Positions 5,771 to 12,129 of a stretch of DNA of 12,129 bases are shown here, piece after piece. Where the stretch lies: contig JACPVB010000056.1 in assembly GCA_016191985.1 (NCBI GenBank), positions 1-12,129 on the forward strand. Direction: 5' to 3'. The DNA is from Chloroflexota bacterium. Its GTDB lineage: Bacteria > Chloroflexota > Anaerolineae > Anaerolineales > Villigracilaceae. The number at the start of each line of letters is the position of its first letter. Position 1 is the stretch's first letter. A model generated the notes under the pieces. The model had not been told where the DNA came from. It searched no databases and saw only the letters and a program-made list of their open reading frames with translations. The position numbers and the translations under genes are program-made.

Positions 5771-6646
5771 TTATTTTCCCGTTCCCAATTCTTTCAAACG
5801 ATCCAGTCGCCCGGGTTCCTGTTTGGTCAGCCAAATATCCTGAGATAAAATTTCATAGGCTCTGGCGAAAAATGGGCGGGCTTCCTTCAAACGATTTAAA
5901 GCGGCCAGGCATTCACCGATTTCTTCAAAAACATACCCGTCACTTTCTTCGCCCGCAGACTCGAACTCCTCTTTCAAAGCCATTTGTTTGGATAAAGCTT
6001 CCTCGACGCGATGGAGCGAACGCAACGTGCGCGCCACACACCACACAGCGATTCGCGTCTCTTTCGCGCTTCCCTGCGACCTGCGCCATGCTTCTGCTTT
6101 CTGGAAAATTTCCAACGCTGATTCATAATTGCCCAGGTCGTGAAGCGCCCAACCCGTGTTGTTGTATAACGAGCCAAGCCATTTGCGCGCCTTTTCCTGT
6201 CCCGAATTCTCAGCCATTTCGATGGCTTGCAGGTTCAAGGTCAGGCTTTGAGCCGGTGGAGAAATGATCGCCAGCATGTGGACCGCATCCACTGCATAGG
6301 AATCTTCCGAGGCCTGCTTTGCAATGTTCAATGCCTGCTCAAAAAATGGGCGAGCCTGTTCAGAGTGGTTCGATGAGTTAAGCACCCTGCCTCGTTCCAG
6401 TAAATATCGGATCTTTGGGCGCGATGCGGCTTCACCCAGCCTCTTTTCCACCAGGTCGAGCGTTTGGTGCGCGGCATCGAATTTTTGCTGAAGCCCTTCC
6501 GCGCGGGCGATTTGCGTCAGCAGTTCCAAATAAGCGGGATCATCCTCTGGAATTTGCGGGAGAAATTTTCGGAACTTTGCCTCGCTTTGCCCGGGCTGCG
6601 AGTAATCCCAAAGCAATTCGAAATCGTAATTGATTGACAATGCCAT
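5771..6646 (-). CDS. TPR-repeat protein
   Basis: This 291-residue protein is built almost wholly of helical pairs of the tetratricopeptide (TPR) type. The clearest unit is about residues 165-195 (LYNNTGWALHDLGNYESALEIFQKAEAWRR), with small residues and a Tyr/Ala/Phe pattern at canonical TPR positions. Others lie near 45-75 (RAEGLQQKFDAAHQTLDLVEKRLG), 95-115 (RPFFEQALNIAKQA) and 240-270 (IGECLAALNRLKEARPFFARAYEIL). No enzymatic domain, signal peptide or membrane segment is visible, so it is probably a cytoplasmic protein-binding adaptor with unknown partners. AAGAGG lies eight bases before the ATG. Its start is only 20 bases after the stop of the DinB-like gene, so the two are probably cotranscribed. 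It converges on the suf locus. Confidence 0.88.
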   Translation of the reverse strand: MALSINYDFELLWDYSQPGQSEAKFRKFLPQIPEDDPAYLELLTQIARAEGLQQKFDAAHQTLDLVEKRLGEAASRPKIRYLLERGRVLNSSNHSEQARPFFEQALNIAKQASEDSYAVDAVHMLAIISPPAQSLTLNLQAIEMAENSGQEKARKWLGSLYNNTGWALHDLGNYESALEIFQKAEAWRRSQGSAKETRIAVWCVARTLRSLHRVEEALSKQMALKEEFESAGEESDGYVFEEIGECLAALNRLKEARPFFARAYEILSQDIWLTKQEPGRLDRLKELGTGK

Positions 6647-6666
6647 GTTGTTATCCTCTTGTTTAA

Positions 6667-7203
6667 TTACCAGTCCCCGGCGTACTGGAGGACATCATAC
6701 GAACCCGCCATCCTTTCAATGTGCTTTCGGCGAAGTTCCACAAACTGGCGGATGTGCAGGTTATCGTGCGCCACCCAACACGCGAACATTTCTCCCGCCG
6801 TCACTGAGCCAAACTCAGATGTGTAGGTAATTTCCAGGTCTGCGCTGCGGATGCTTTGGAGCCATTCGAGGGATTTCGCTCTTTCCTCAAAAAACATTTT
6901 CTGCATCTCTGCCAAATCTCTCTCATTGTATTTCCGTTCGGTGACCCAGCCTTGCGGATCGATCCTGTGCCACTCCTCATTCTGGCGGTGCAGGCCTGTA
7001 TTGAGCGAAGTCGAAATGATGAAATCCAAATGCTCGCGGAAATCCTCCCGCTCCTCATCATAAAGGTGGCAGACGACTTCAAGAATGGACCACGAATCCG
7101 CAGCGGGACGAATCTGCGCCTCTTCCTGGCTGATGCCTGCCAGCAAAGCCCGAATCATTTCCGTGCTTTGAGCAAGTTCCTGATAAAGTGTTTGGAAATC
7201 CAT
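6667..7203 (-). CDS. DinB-fold metal-dependent protein
   Basis: This 178-residue four-helix-bundle protein belongs to the DinB/YfiT superfamily, whose members use three His to bind a metal; characterised ones are mostly thiol-dependent transferases or isomerases. The expected His are His46 (VVCHLYDEE), His146 and His150 (WVAHDNLHIRQ). The PAADSWSILEVVCHL segment and the C-terminal HDNLHIRQFVELRR helix are typical of the DinB_2-like group. Length fits the family. GGAG lies six bases before the ATG. It is followed by the TPR gene after 20 bases. The substrate cannot be told from the sequence, and despite the family name no role in DNA damage should be assumed. Confidence 0.9.
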   Translation of the reverse strand: MDFQTLYQELAQSTEMIRALLAGISQEEAQIRPAADSWSILEVVCHLYDEEREDFREHLDFIISTSLNTGLHRQNEEWHRIDPQGWVTERKYNERDLAEMQKMFFEERAKSLEWLQSIRSADLEITYTSEFGSVTAGEMFACWVAHDNLHIRQFVELRRKHIERMAGSYDVLQYAGDW

Positions 7204-7254
7204 CGTAACTCCAATCCATCATACTGACTGCCTGATAGAGTATATCGAAACGTC

Positions 7255-7275
7255 AGTCTCAAGTCTTTAGTCTTC
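7255..7275. repeat. Three tandem 7-mers (AGTCTNN) between the PIG-L and DinB genes
   Basis: AGTCTCA, then AGTCTTT, then AGTCTTC lie end to end at 7255-7261, 7262-7268 and 7269-7275. The rest of the 105-base spacer (7204-7308) is C- and A-rich with weak, shifting 8-base periodicity. The words resemble the TAGTCT units before sufU, but the array is short and could be chance. Confidence 0.4.
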
Positions 7276-7308
7276 AATTCTCCACTCCACCCAATAAACC
7301 AATTTTCA

Positions 7309-7938
7309 CTACTCAAATTTTCCAACAATCCTGAGTATATCAAACCCCTCCGCAAACGGACGTTCCGCCAGCGCGCCGTGACGGATCATAATGGAGCGGG
7401 TCAGTTCAGAGTTGAAGTAATATCGGTCGCGGTACGTTTCATATTCCGCCAATGCTTCGATCTTTTTGTTGACATCTTCTTCCGTCACTTCCACCAAAAA
7501 GTGCGGGAAGAAATCATAGGAGGAGCGGACCACGTCAAACCCCAGCACAGTGATGCCGCGAAAGGCCCGCAGGGCTTCATCCGTCATGGTGTTGTGATCC
7601 TGGTGCACATCCTGTTTGGAATGGGTGAAGATCAGGTCGGGTTGAAAATCTTTGCGGAGTTTCAGGAAATATTCAAGAATTTCCTGCCGCGAATCCGGGA
7701 AAACACGCGTCTGGAAAGGACCAAAGACCACCTTGCTTTCCGACACTCCCAGGATTTTCATGGAGCGGAGATGCTCGTCTTTGACATTTTTCAAATCGGG
7801 GTTTTTCTGGTTATCTGAAAGCGTCACGCACAGGACATCCGTCTTTTTGACGATGTTGTGCAAAAACGCGCCGCACCCGATCTCGATATCGTCCGGGTGC
7901 GCGCCGAGAAAGAGAATTCGTTTTCCAAAGAAATTCAT
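7309..7938 (-). CDS. PIG-L/LmbE-family deacetylase
   Basis: This is a 209-residue member of the PIG-L/LmbE superfamily of zinc-dependent N-deacetylases, which act on N-acetylglucosamine-linked lipids, mycothiol or bacillithiol precursors, antibiotics and similar compounds. The metal motif AHPDD is at residues 13-17 after the first beta strand (RILFLGAHPDDIEIGCG), and the second motif HQDHN is at 112-116. His14, Asp17 and His115 are the likely zinc ligands. There is no signal peptide. The ATG at 7938 gives a standard N-terminus, but the preceding bases are an 8-bp repeat with no good Shine-Dalgarno sequence. The methyltransferase gene ends 44 bases upstream, so cotranscription is likely. A methyltransferase beside a PIG-L deacetylase could point to sugar or small-molecule modification, but the substrate is unknown. 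Confidence 0.92.
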   Translation of the reverse strand: MNFFGKRILFLGAHPDDIEIGCGAFLHNIVKKTDVLCVTLSDNQKNPDLKNVKDEHLRSMKILGVSESKVVFGPFQTRVFPDSRQEILEYFLKLRKDFQPDLIFTHSKQDVHQDHNTMTDEALRAFRGITVLGFDVVRSSYDFFPHFLVEVTEEDVNKKIEALAEYETYRDRYYFNSELTRSIMIRHGALAERPFAEGFDILRIVGKFE

Positions 7939-7978
7939 CCGCTTTTATCCGTTTATCCGTTTTGCCGCAGGCAATCCG
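7939..7978. repeat. Short 8-bp tandem array abutting the PIG-L-type start codon
   Basis: On the minus strand two identical AAACGGAT units (7955-7962, then 7947-7954) are followed by AAAAGCGG (7939-7946) and then the ATG. Two looser units, CGGATTGC and CTGCGGCA, come before. The register ends exactly at the start codon, as upstream of sufS and the Rieske gene, although the unit sequence differs and the dyad is limited to TTGCC/GGCAA. Confidence 0.6.
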
Positions 7979-7982
7979 CTGC

Positions 7983-8783
7983 TTATTTCGTCGCCAATAT
8001 CCCGCCGACAACCGTGGTCATCACTAGTTTGCCGTCGCGTTCAAACCAGCGTGTAGCCACATCGGTGATCTTCCCGATCAACGCTTCGTATTCATCCTTG
8101 CCGTTGAACATGGATGTCCATAGTTTGCGGTCTTCACCCAACGAGGCGCGGACGTAATCAATGAACGGCGCAACTTCAGGGAAGGTGAGGTGGTTCTCGA
8201 ATTTGTGCAATTCGGTTTTGGCGAAAATCTTGTCAATGGTATTGAAGATGTCTCCCTTGAAGCGCGAGGAACCCGGCATGGGTGGGATGGCCGCGCCTGT
8301 GGCTTCCTTGATGATGTCGTAGAACATCTGCTTGTTTTCGGGTAACGGGCCGCTCACGAAAAGCCGTCCGCCAGAGTTTAGCACACGATGTGCCTCACCA
8401 AATGTAAAGTCCAGATCAGAGGCGTAGTAGATGGCGAATGCGCTGGTGCACAGGTCGAAGGTGTTGTCTGCGAATTTGAAGGGTTCATTAAAGTCCAAAA
8501 ACTGGAAATCAATATTTGCGCCGACTTCCTTGTTTTTTGCACGGGCTTTCTCCAATAGTTCTTCAGAGAAATCGCCGCCAGTGATCTGCGCGCCGCCTTT
8601 GGTGTACTCATTAAAAAGAAAACTCAACTTGCCCGCGCCGCAGCCAACATCTAAAATTTTCATCCCCGTCTGGGGTTTGAGCAGGTCATTCGTCCAAACA
8701 TCGATATTCGCCGAGCCGTATTTTTCGTGGATATCGATTCGCATCAGCAAGTCTTTGCTGGGTTCCTGATAATCAATTTTCAT
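7983..8783 (-). CDS. SAM-dependent class I methyltransferase
   Basis: This 266-residue protein has a Rossmann-fold methyltransferase domain. Motif I (KILDVGCGAGKLSF, residues 42-55) binds S-adenosylmethionine; Asp71 (ITGGDFSEELL) is the acidic residue at the end of beta 2; NTFDLCTSAFAIYY (107-120) is motif II/post-I; and HRVLNSGGRLFVSGP (132-146) is the motif III region. The C-terminal 100 residues probably form a substrate cap of unknown specificity. The layout resembles the Methyltransf_11/UbiE-like group. An AGGAG sequence eight bases before the ATG fixes the start, and an extended -10 element lies about 65 bases upstream. Its substrate cannot be predicted. Confidence 0.92.
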   Translation of the reverse strand: MKIDYQEPSKDLLMRIDIHEKYGSANIDVWTNDLLKPQTGMKILDVGCGAGKLSFLFNEYTKGGAQITGGDFSEELLEKARAKNKEVGANIDFQFLDFNEPFKFADNTFDLCTSAFAIYYASDLDFTFGEAHRVLNSGGRLFVSGPLPENKQMFYDIIKEATGAAIPPMPGSSRFKGDIFNTIDKIFAKTELHKFENHLTFPEVAPFIDYVRASLGEDRKLWTSMFNGKDEYEALIGKITDVATRWFERDGKLVMTTVVGGILATK

Positions 8784-8802
8784 TTATCTCTCCTGGAATA
8801 AG

Positions 8803-8835
8803 AGACTTCGGAAGTCTGCAAGACTTCCGAAGTCT
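8803..8835. repeat. Paired-palindrome element (ACTTC-N-GAAGT), copy 1
   Basis: AGACTTCGGAAGTCT (8803-8817), a GCA spacer, then AGACTTCCGAAGTCT (8821-8835) form a perfect 15-bp inverted repeat. Each arm is itself a 7-bp palindrome around one odd base. If the promoter at 8848-8856 is real, this hairpin lies near the 5' end of the methyltransferase mRNA. A second copy is at 10711-10743. Confidence 0.85.
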
Positions 8836-8847
8836 TGAGTTTGTAGA

Positions 8848-8856
8848 ATTATACCA
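8848..8856 (-). promoter_or_regulatory. Extended -10 promoter element for the methyltransferase gene
   Basis: On the minus strand TGGTATAAT is a perfect TATAAT box with the upstream TGn extension. No good -35 box is present at 17 bases, which extended -10 promoters can tolerate. It would start RNA near 8841, upstream of the paired palindrome and the methyltransferase ATG at 8783. Confidence 0.55.
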
Positions 8857-8865
8857 AAATCAAAT

Positions 8866-8888
8866 CAAAATTCACCCGCTGAATTTTG
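8866..8888 (-). terminator. Weak terminator-like hairpin after the HIT gene
   Basis: CAAAATTCA (8866-8874) pairs with TGAATTTTG (8880-8888) around a five-base loop, five bases past the HIT stop codon. On the minus strand it is followed by ATTTGATTTT. The stem is AT-rich, so termination is uncertain. Confidence 0.45.
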
Positions 8889-8893
8889 GAGGC

Positions 8894-9274
8894 TTATTTT
8901 CTTTTGTTTGACTCTTGCTTCAACCAATAGCGAATCCCTTTGCCTGCAAGAGGCTCCTCTTTAAAGCGCGGGATGATATGCAGGTGCGCATGAAATACAT
9001 CCTGCCCGCCAATTGTGCCGCAATTCCAACCCAGGTTATATCCATCTGGATGATATGCTTGGTCCAACAAATTTTTCGTCCGATGGATCATTTCGTAAAT
9101 TGCAGTCCATTCTGAGTGGGTGAGATCAAAAACTGTTTCGCGATGTGCACGCGGAATAATAAGACCAGAGCCGATCAGTACAGGCTCTTCGCGTTGCAGA
9201 AATACGCACAGCTCATTTTCAATGATAATTTCAGTTTGGCTGGCGAGATGTTTGCAAAATGGGCAGTCATTCAT
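8894..9274 (-). CDS. HIT-family nucleotide hydrolase/transferase
   Basis: This 126-residue protein belongs to the histidine triad (HIT) superfamily, which hydrolyses or transfers nucleotide monophosphates from substrates such as adenosine phosphoramidates and diadenosine polyphosphates. The signature HAHLHII is at residues 95-101, with the catalytic His at the second or third position of the triad. CPFC at 4-7 with later His (His44, His95) suggests the zinc site seen in many HIT proteins. The body (GSGLIIPRAHRETVFDL, NLGWNCGTIGGQDVFHAHLHIIPR) is typical and length is normal. AAGGAG six bases before the ATG supports the start. It is divergent from hisS with 48 bases between start codons, so the two genes probably have back-to-back promoters. 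The exact substrate is unknown. Confidence 0.93.
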   Translation of the reverse strand: MNDCPFCKHLASQTEIIIENELCVFLQREEPVLIGSGLIIPRAHRETVFDLTHSEWTAIYEMIHRTKNLLDQAYHPDGYNLGWNCGTIGGQDVFHAHLHIIPRFKEEPLAGKGIRYWLKQESNKRK

Positions 9275-9322
9275 TTTAATCTCCTTGAAAACTCATGATA
9301 GAATTCGCGCACTGGAGTCATT

Positions 9323-10594
9323 ATGGCGAGCAAAATACAATCTGTAAAAGGCACGAGAGAATTTTATCCTGAGCAAATGTCCCTGCGTAATTTCATTTAT
9401 GAAAAAGTACGCGCGGCATCTCAGGCGTTTGGCTATCAGGAATGGGAGGCTCCATTCATCGAGACGATTGATCTGTATGCGGCGAAGTCTGGCGAAGAAC
9501 TTGTCAAAAAGCAGTCTTTCACATTCCAGGATCGCGGCGGAGACTTTGTCACCCTGCGCCCCGAACTCACGCCTAGCCTGGCGCGCATGATCGCGGCGAA
9601 ACAGGGCGAGTTAACTTTCCCTGTGCGCTGGTGGTCGTTCGGTCCGTTTTGGAGATATGAACAGCCGCAAAAGGGACGCTCGCGCGAATTCTTTCAGTGG
9701 AATATTGACCTTCTGGGAGTCGACTCGCCGGAAGCGGATGCGGAAATGATCGCAATTGCGGCAACATTTCTGCGCTCGGTCGGACTTAAGCCTCAGGCTG
9801 CTACTATCTTTGTGAATAATCGCCGCCTGATGAATTCTGAATTCGATGCTCTGGGCATTGCCCCGGAAAAAAGGATTGAAGTCTCCAACCTTGTAGACCG
9901 CCGTTCCAAGATGGAGCCTGCCAAGTGGGAGGCATACGGGCTTGAGCTTGGTTTAACCCAAACACAAGTAGACGGTTTGAAAAACATCCTCGGTGATTTT
10001 GACTTGTGGAAGAAGAGCGATGAGTTGACCCGTCTCTTCGCCGCGTTGGAGGCATTGGGCGTGCGGGACTACGTCAAATTCGACCCGAACATTATGCGTG
10101 GACTTTTGTATTATACCGGCACCGTCTTTGAAGCCTTTGAGACAAGCGGTTCCCTGAAACGCGCCATTCTCGGCGGTGGACGTTATGATAATCTGCTTGC
10201 CGATGTGGGCGGGCAGCCTCTCCCTGCTGTTGGGTTTGCAATGGGGGACGTGGTAGTTGGCATTATTTTGCAGGAGAATGGTCTCCTGCCCGAATTTGCC
10301 TTGACGCCTGCTTCGGTGTTGGTGACTGTTTTCAATGAGACGATGTTGATAAAGTCTTTTGAACTCGCCGCCCAATTACGCAGTGCGGGTCTCGACGTGA
10401 TGGTTTATCCTGAACCTGTTAAACTGCAAAAGCAATTCAAATTTGCGGATAAAATGAAGATCAAAATCGCGCTGACAGTCGGCCCTGACGAAGCGGCAAA
10501 TGATGAGGTGGCGGTCAAGAATCTCGCAACCGGCGAGCAGGTAACCGTTAAGCGCGAAGCGGTTCTGGAAGTCGTCAAAAAGTTGATGAATTAA
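9323..10594 (+). CDS. hisS: Histidyl-tRNA synthetase
   Basis: HisRS joins histidine to tRNA-His and is a class II aminoacyl-tRNA synthetase of 423 residues, normal length. Class II motif 2 is FWRYEQPQKGRSREFFQWNIDLLG (109-132), with Arg111 for ATP/aminoacyl-adenylate contact. The HisRS-specific motif is R259-GLLYYTGTVFE (most family members have Asp, some Ala, at the second Leu). Motif 3 is AILGGGRYDNLL (281-292) followed by GFAMGDVVVG. The C-terminal 100 residues are the anticodon-binding alpha/beta domain (SVLVTVFNE to KIKIALTVGPDE). TGGAG six bases before the ATG supports the start. The gene is followed 36 bases later by its own substrate tRNA. No T-box or other leader is visible in the 48-base divergent spacer. 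Confidence 0.97.
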   Translation: MASKIQSVKGTREFYPEQMSLRNFIYEKVRAASQAFGYQEWEAPFIETIDLYAAKSGEELVKKQSFTFQDRGGDFVTLRPELTPSLARMIAAKQGELTFPVRWWSFGPFWRYEQPQKGRSREFFQWNIDLLGVDSPEADAEMIAIAATFLRSVGLKPQAATIFVNNRRLMNSEFDALGIAPEKRIEVSNLVDRRSKMEPAKWEAYGLELGLTQTQVDGLKNILGDFDLWKKSDELTRLFAALEALGVRDYVKFDPNIMRGLLYYTGTVFEAFETSGSLKRAILGGGRYDNLLADVGGQPLPAVGFAMGDVVVGIILQENGLLPEFALTPASVLVTVFNETMLIKSFELAAQLRSAGLDVMVYPEPVKLQKQFKFADKMKIKIALTVGPDEAANDEVAVKNLATGEQVTVKREAVLEVVKKLMN

Positions 10595-10612
10595 GTCGAG
10601 TTGTGGTAAAAT
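10583..10612 (+). promoter_or_regulatory. Promoter for tRNA-His, overlapping the hisS stop
   Basis: TTGATG (10583-10588) and TAAAAT (10607-10612) are spaced by 18 bases, with a TGG extension before the -10 box. Transcription would begin near 10619, about 12 bases before the tRNA. The -35 box lies within the last hisS codons (stop 10592-10594), so the tRNA can be made independently of hisS. Confidence 0.6.
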
Positions 10613-10630
10613 TTTGCCCGCTCGAAACAT

Positions 10631-10703
10631 GGCGGATGTAGCTCAATGGCAGAGCACCTGACTGTGGCTCAGGTGGTTGTGGGTTCGAGACCCATCATCC
10701 GCC
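10631..10703 (+). tRNA. tRNA-His (anticodon GTG)
   Basis: The cloverleaf folds fully: acceptor stem 10632-10638 with 10696-10702, D-stem GCTC/GAGC, anticodon stem CCTGA/TCAGG with loop CTGTGGC (anticodon GTG, 10664-10666), and T-arm GTGGG-TTCGAGA-CCCAT. The G at 10631 is the extra G-1 that marks tRNA-His and pairs with C73 at 10703. The following bases are CAC, so the 3' CCA is not encoded and must be added by the nucleotidyltransferase. The gene sits directly downstream of hisS. Confidence 0.95.
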
Positions 10704-10710
10704 CACAAAA

Positions 10711-10743
10711 AAACTTCCGAAGTCTCCAAGACTTCGGAAGTTT
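10711..10743. repeat. Paired-palindrome element (ACTTC-N-GAAGT), copy 2
   Basis: AAACTTCCGAAGTCT (10711-10725), CCA, then AGACTTCGGAAGTTT (10729-10743) form a perfect 15-bp inverted repeat. The architecture and core match the element at 8803-8835. It lies between tRNA-His and the convergent Asp-box gene. Here the arm ends are A-rich and T-rich (continuing TTTGCTTT), so it can also serve as a terminator on the plus strand, and with the A-run on its left as one on the minus strand. Confidence 0.85.
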
Positions 10744-10752
10744 GCTTTAATT

Positions 10753-12129
10753 CTATCGTCCTCTCACATACCAGATCGAGCCGGGGGAGTCGTAACTCCA
10801 GCCCTCGCCCATGACGATGTGGGTGGTGCCTTGTTCGTCAATGTCCATTTCGTAGTAATCGCCGAAGGGGAAGCGGAATCCATCTGCGGTGATATAGGTG
10901 TAGCCGCTCACAAAATCTGAAACATCCTGTTCTGCTGTCCAGGTTGCGCCGCCGTTGGTGGAGCTGCGATAGTACGTATTCCACCAGCCGTTTGTCCGTT
11001 CGTCCATCCATGAAATGCGGACATCCCCATCCCCGGTTGCGGCGATGGCTGGAAAATTATGCGAGATGGTAGGGCCGGCGGTTGAGACATCCATGCGGGA
11101 ACTCCAGGTTGCGCCGTTGTCGGTGGATTTGTAGAAATAGGTATGCGCCGGGCCAAAATCCACATTGTTGACGTTTGCAAGGGCATACACATTTCCAGTT
11201 TCATCTCCGGCCATGACGATCTGTGCGCCGAGATACGCCCATCCACAAAGGTAATCAGCGGGGCATTTTTCAGGTGCGCGGGAAACGTCCACGACTGTGC
11301 TTGACCAGGTTGCGCCGCCGTTGGTGGATTTGCTGATAACAAGGTTGACGTTGCCTTTGGCGCCGCCATTTTGTTCATAACCGTCCCATGACATATATGC
11401 AGTGCCATCCGGGGCGACGTATCCGCCTCCCGCCAACGCCCAACCCAATTTTCCCTTAAACTTTATCTCAGATTGGGTAAAGGTCTGGCCGCCATCATGG
11501 GACGAAGCGGCATATAGCTTTTGCGTATGGGTGTAGGAAACGTAAACATCCTGCCCGCGCACAGCGAGGATGGGTTTATCCACTGCCGCATTGGTTGCGT
11601 CTGCGATCACGATTGTCCAGGTTGCGCCAAAGTCGGTGGATTTGGCAACCGCGATGTCGCTCTTGTTGGCTTCCATCCATACTGCGTAGACGGTGCGGCC
11701 ATCAAGCGGGTCAACGACAATTTGTGAGTCCCACTGCCCGGTATTTGCTCCCGCTGTATAGATTGGAGTGGGTGCTCCCCACGTCGCTCCGTGATCGTTA
11801 CTGACTTGAAGAATCTGCGTGGGATTGCCACATTCATCACAGCCAGGCACACCATAATATTGAGCATATAGAATATACACATGACCGAATTGGTCGGAGG
11901 CAATTGCAGGCTCCCATTGATCGCCATTAAAAAATCCCAACCGAACCTGGGAAGAGAACCCAGCGGGTGGGACGGGAGGTGCAACTACCCCGGAAGGAAT
12001 GGGCGCGGAAATGACAGAAGCCAATGGGCCTTCGGTTTTCCGTTTGGCCTTGGCAGGCTCTTCTTCTTTTGCAGGGATCATTGCTCCGAAGAAGTTTGCC
12101 GCCAGCAATGCGGCAAGTGCGAGAAGAAC
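10753..12129 (-). CDS. Secreted Asp-box (BNR) beta-propeller protein, N-terminus off the window
   Basis: The frame is open to the window end, where it reads VLLALAALLAANFFGA, the hydrophobic core of a signal peptide, so the true start is beyond 12129. A charged stretch (KEEEPAKAKRK) and a Pro-rich linker (APPVPPAGF) follow. The remainder has six Asp-box motifs (S-x-D-x-G-x-T-W) at about 11779-11802, 11617-11640, 11479-11502, 11305-11328, 11104-11127 and 10939-10962. Two of these have Asn for Asp, as SxNGGATW, and one ends in Phe. Spacing suits a six-bladed propeller like sialidases, but I see no sialidase Arg-Ile-Pro motif or clear catalytic triad, so enzyme activity is not established. CDEC (CxxC) and two later Cys may form disulfides. 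It likely acts outside the cytoplasm. It stops with TAG. Confidence 0.87.
   Translation of the reverse strand, partial: VLLALAALLAANFFGAMIPAKEEEPAKAKRKTEGPLASVISAPIPSGVVAPPVPPAGFSSQVRLGFFNGDQWEPAIASDQFGHVYILYAQYYGVPGCDECGNPTQILQVSNDHGATWGAPTPIYTAGANTGQWDSQIVVDPLDGRTVYAVWMEANKSDIAVAKSTDFGATWTIVIADATNAAVDKPILAVRGQDVYVSYTHTQKLYAASSHDGGQTFTQSEIKFKGKLGWALAGGGYVAPDGTAYMSWDGYEQNGGAKGNVNLVISKSTNGGATWSSTVVDVSRAPEKCPADYLCGWAYLGAQIVMAGDETGNVYALANVNNVDFGPAHTYFYKSTDNGATWSSRMDVSTAGPTISHNFPAIAATGDGDVRISWMDERTNGWWNTYYRSSTNGGATWTAEQDVSDFVSGYTYITADGFRFPFGDYYEMDIDEQGTTHIVMGEGWSYDSPGSIWYVRGR

Noticed and set aside
9275..9322. T-box leader or clear promoter for hisS (TAGAAT at 9299-9304)
   Set aside because: Only 48 bases separate the divergent genes, too short for a T-box, and no -35 box stands at proper spacing from TAGAAT.
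10106..10108. Leu instead of Asp in the HisRS RGLDYY motif
   Set aside because: Other HisRS proteins, as far as I recall, vary at this position (Ala occurs), and all essential Arg and motif residues are kept, so this is not evidence of inactivation.
10753..12129. Calling the Asp-box protein a sialidase
   Set aside because: Asp-boxes occur in many propellers; no Arg-Ile-Pro motif or arginine triad could be located.

Overview
The window reads as a chromosomal piece of a moderately GC-rich, non-proteobacterial bacterium. The SUF layout (sufB-sufD, then sufS-sufU and a Rieske protein, no SufE or SufA), the HisRS type and the palindromic intergenic repeats look most like Chloroflexota, class Anaerolineae. 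That placement is inference from memory of similar loci, not a search result.

Plus strand, 1-5690: an iron-sulfur cluster assembly (SUF) locus. It starts inside sufB (5' end outside the window), then sufD, a lysine-rich protein with a possible Tudor/SH3-like C-terminal domain, the cysteine desulfurase sufS, the scaffold/sulfur acceptor sufU, and a Rieske [2Fe-2S] ferredoxin, closed by a clear intrinsic terminator at 5655-5684. SufS would release sulfur from cysteine, SufU would take it over, and SufB-SufD (with a SufC ATPase probably just upstream) would build the cluster. sufS is broken as written: codon 64 is an in-frame TAG where the family has Glu, and the rest of the frame is intact.

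Minus strand, 5771-9274: five genes in one direction, namely a TPR protein, a DinB-fold protein, a PIG-L/LmbE-type deacetylase, a SAM-dependent methyltransferase and a HIT-family hydrolase. They look like accessory or housekeeping enzymes with no obvious shared pathway. Plus strand, 9323-10703: histidyl-tRNA synthetase followed by its substrate, tRNA-His(GTG), which has its own extended -10 promoter overlapping the hisS stop. Minus strand, 10753 to the window end: a secreted Asp-box (BNR) beta-propeller protein that runs off the edge.

The most unusual feature is in the spacers. Those before sufS, sufU and the Rieske gene are built from degenerate 8-bp units in strict register, running up to or into the start codon. 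The first half of each is roughly the reverse complement of the second. A shorter 8-bp array ends at the start codon of the PIG-L-type gene on the other strand. These four genes lack a visible Shine-Dalgarno sequence, whereas every other gene with a visible start has at least a plausible one. A separate family of paired palindromes (core ACTTC-N-GAAGT) occurs at 8803-8835 and 10711-10743, and a similarly built element with core ACCTG-N-CAGGT lies after sufD.
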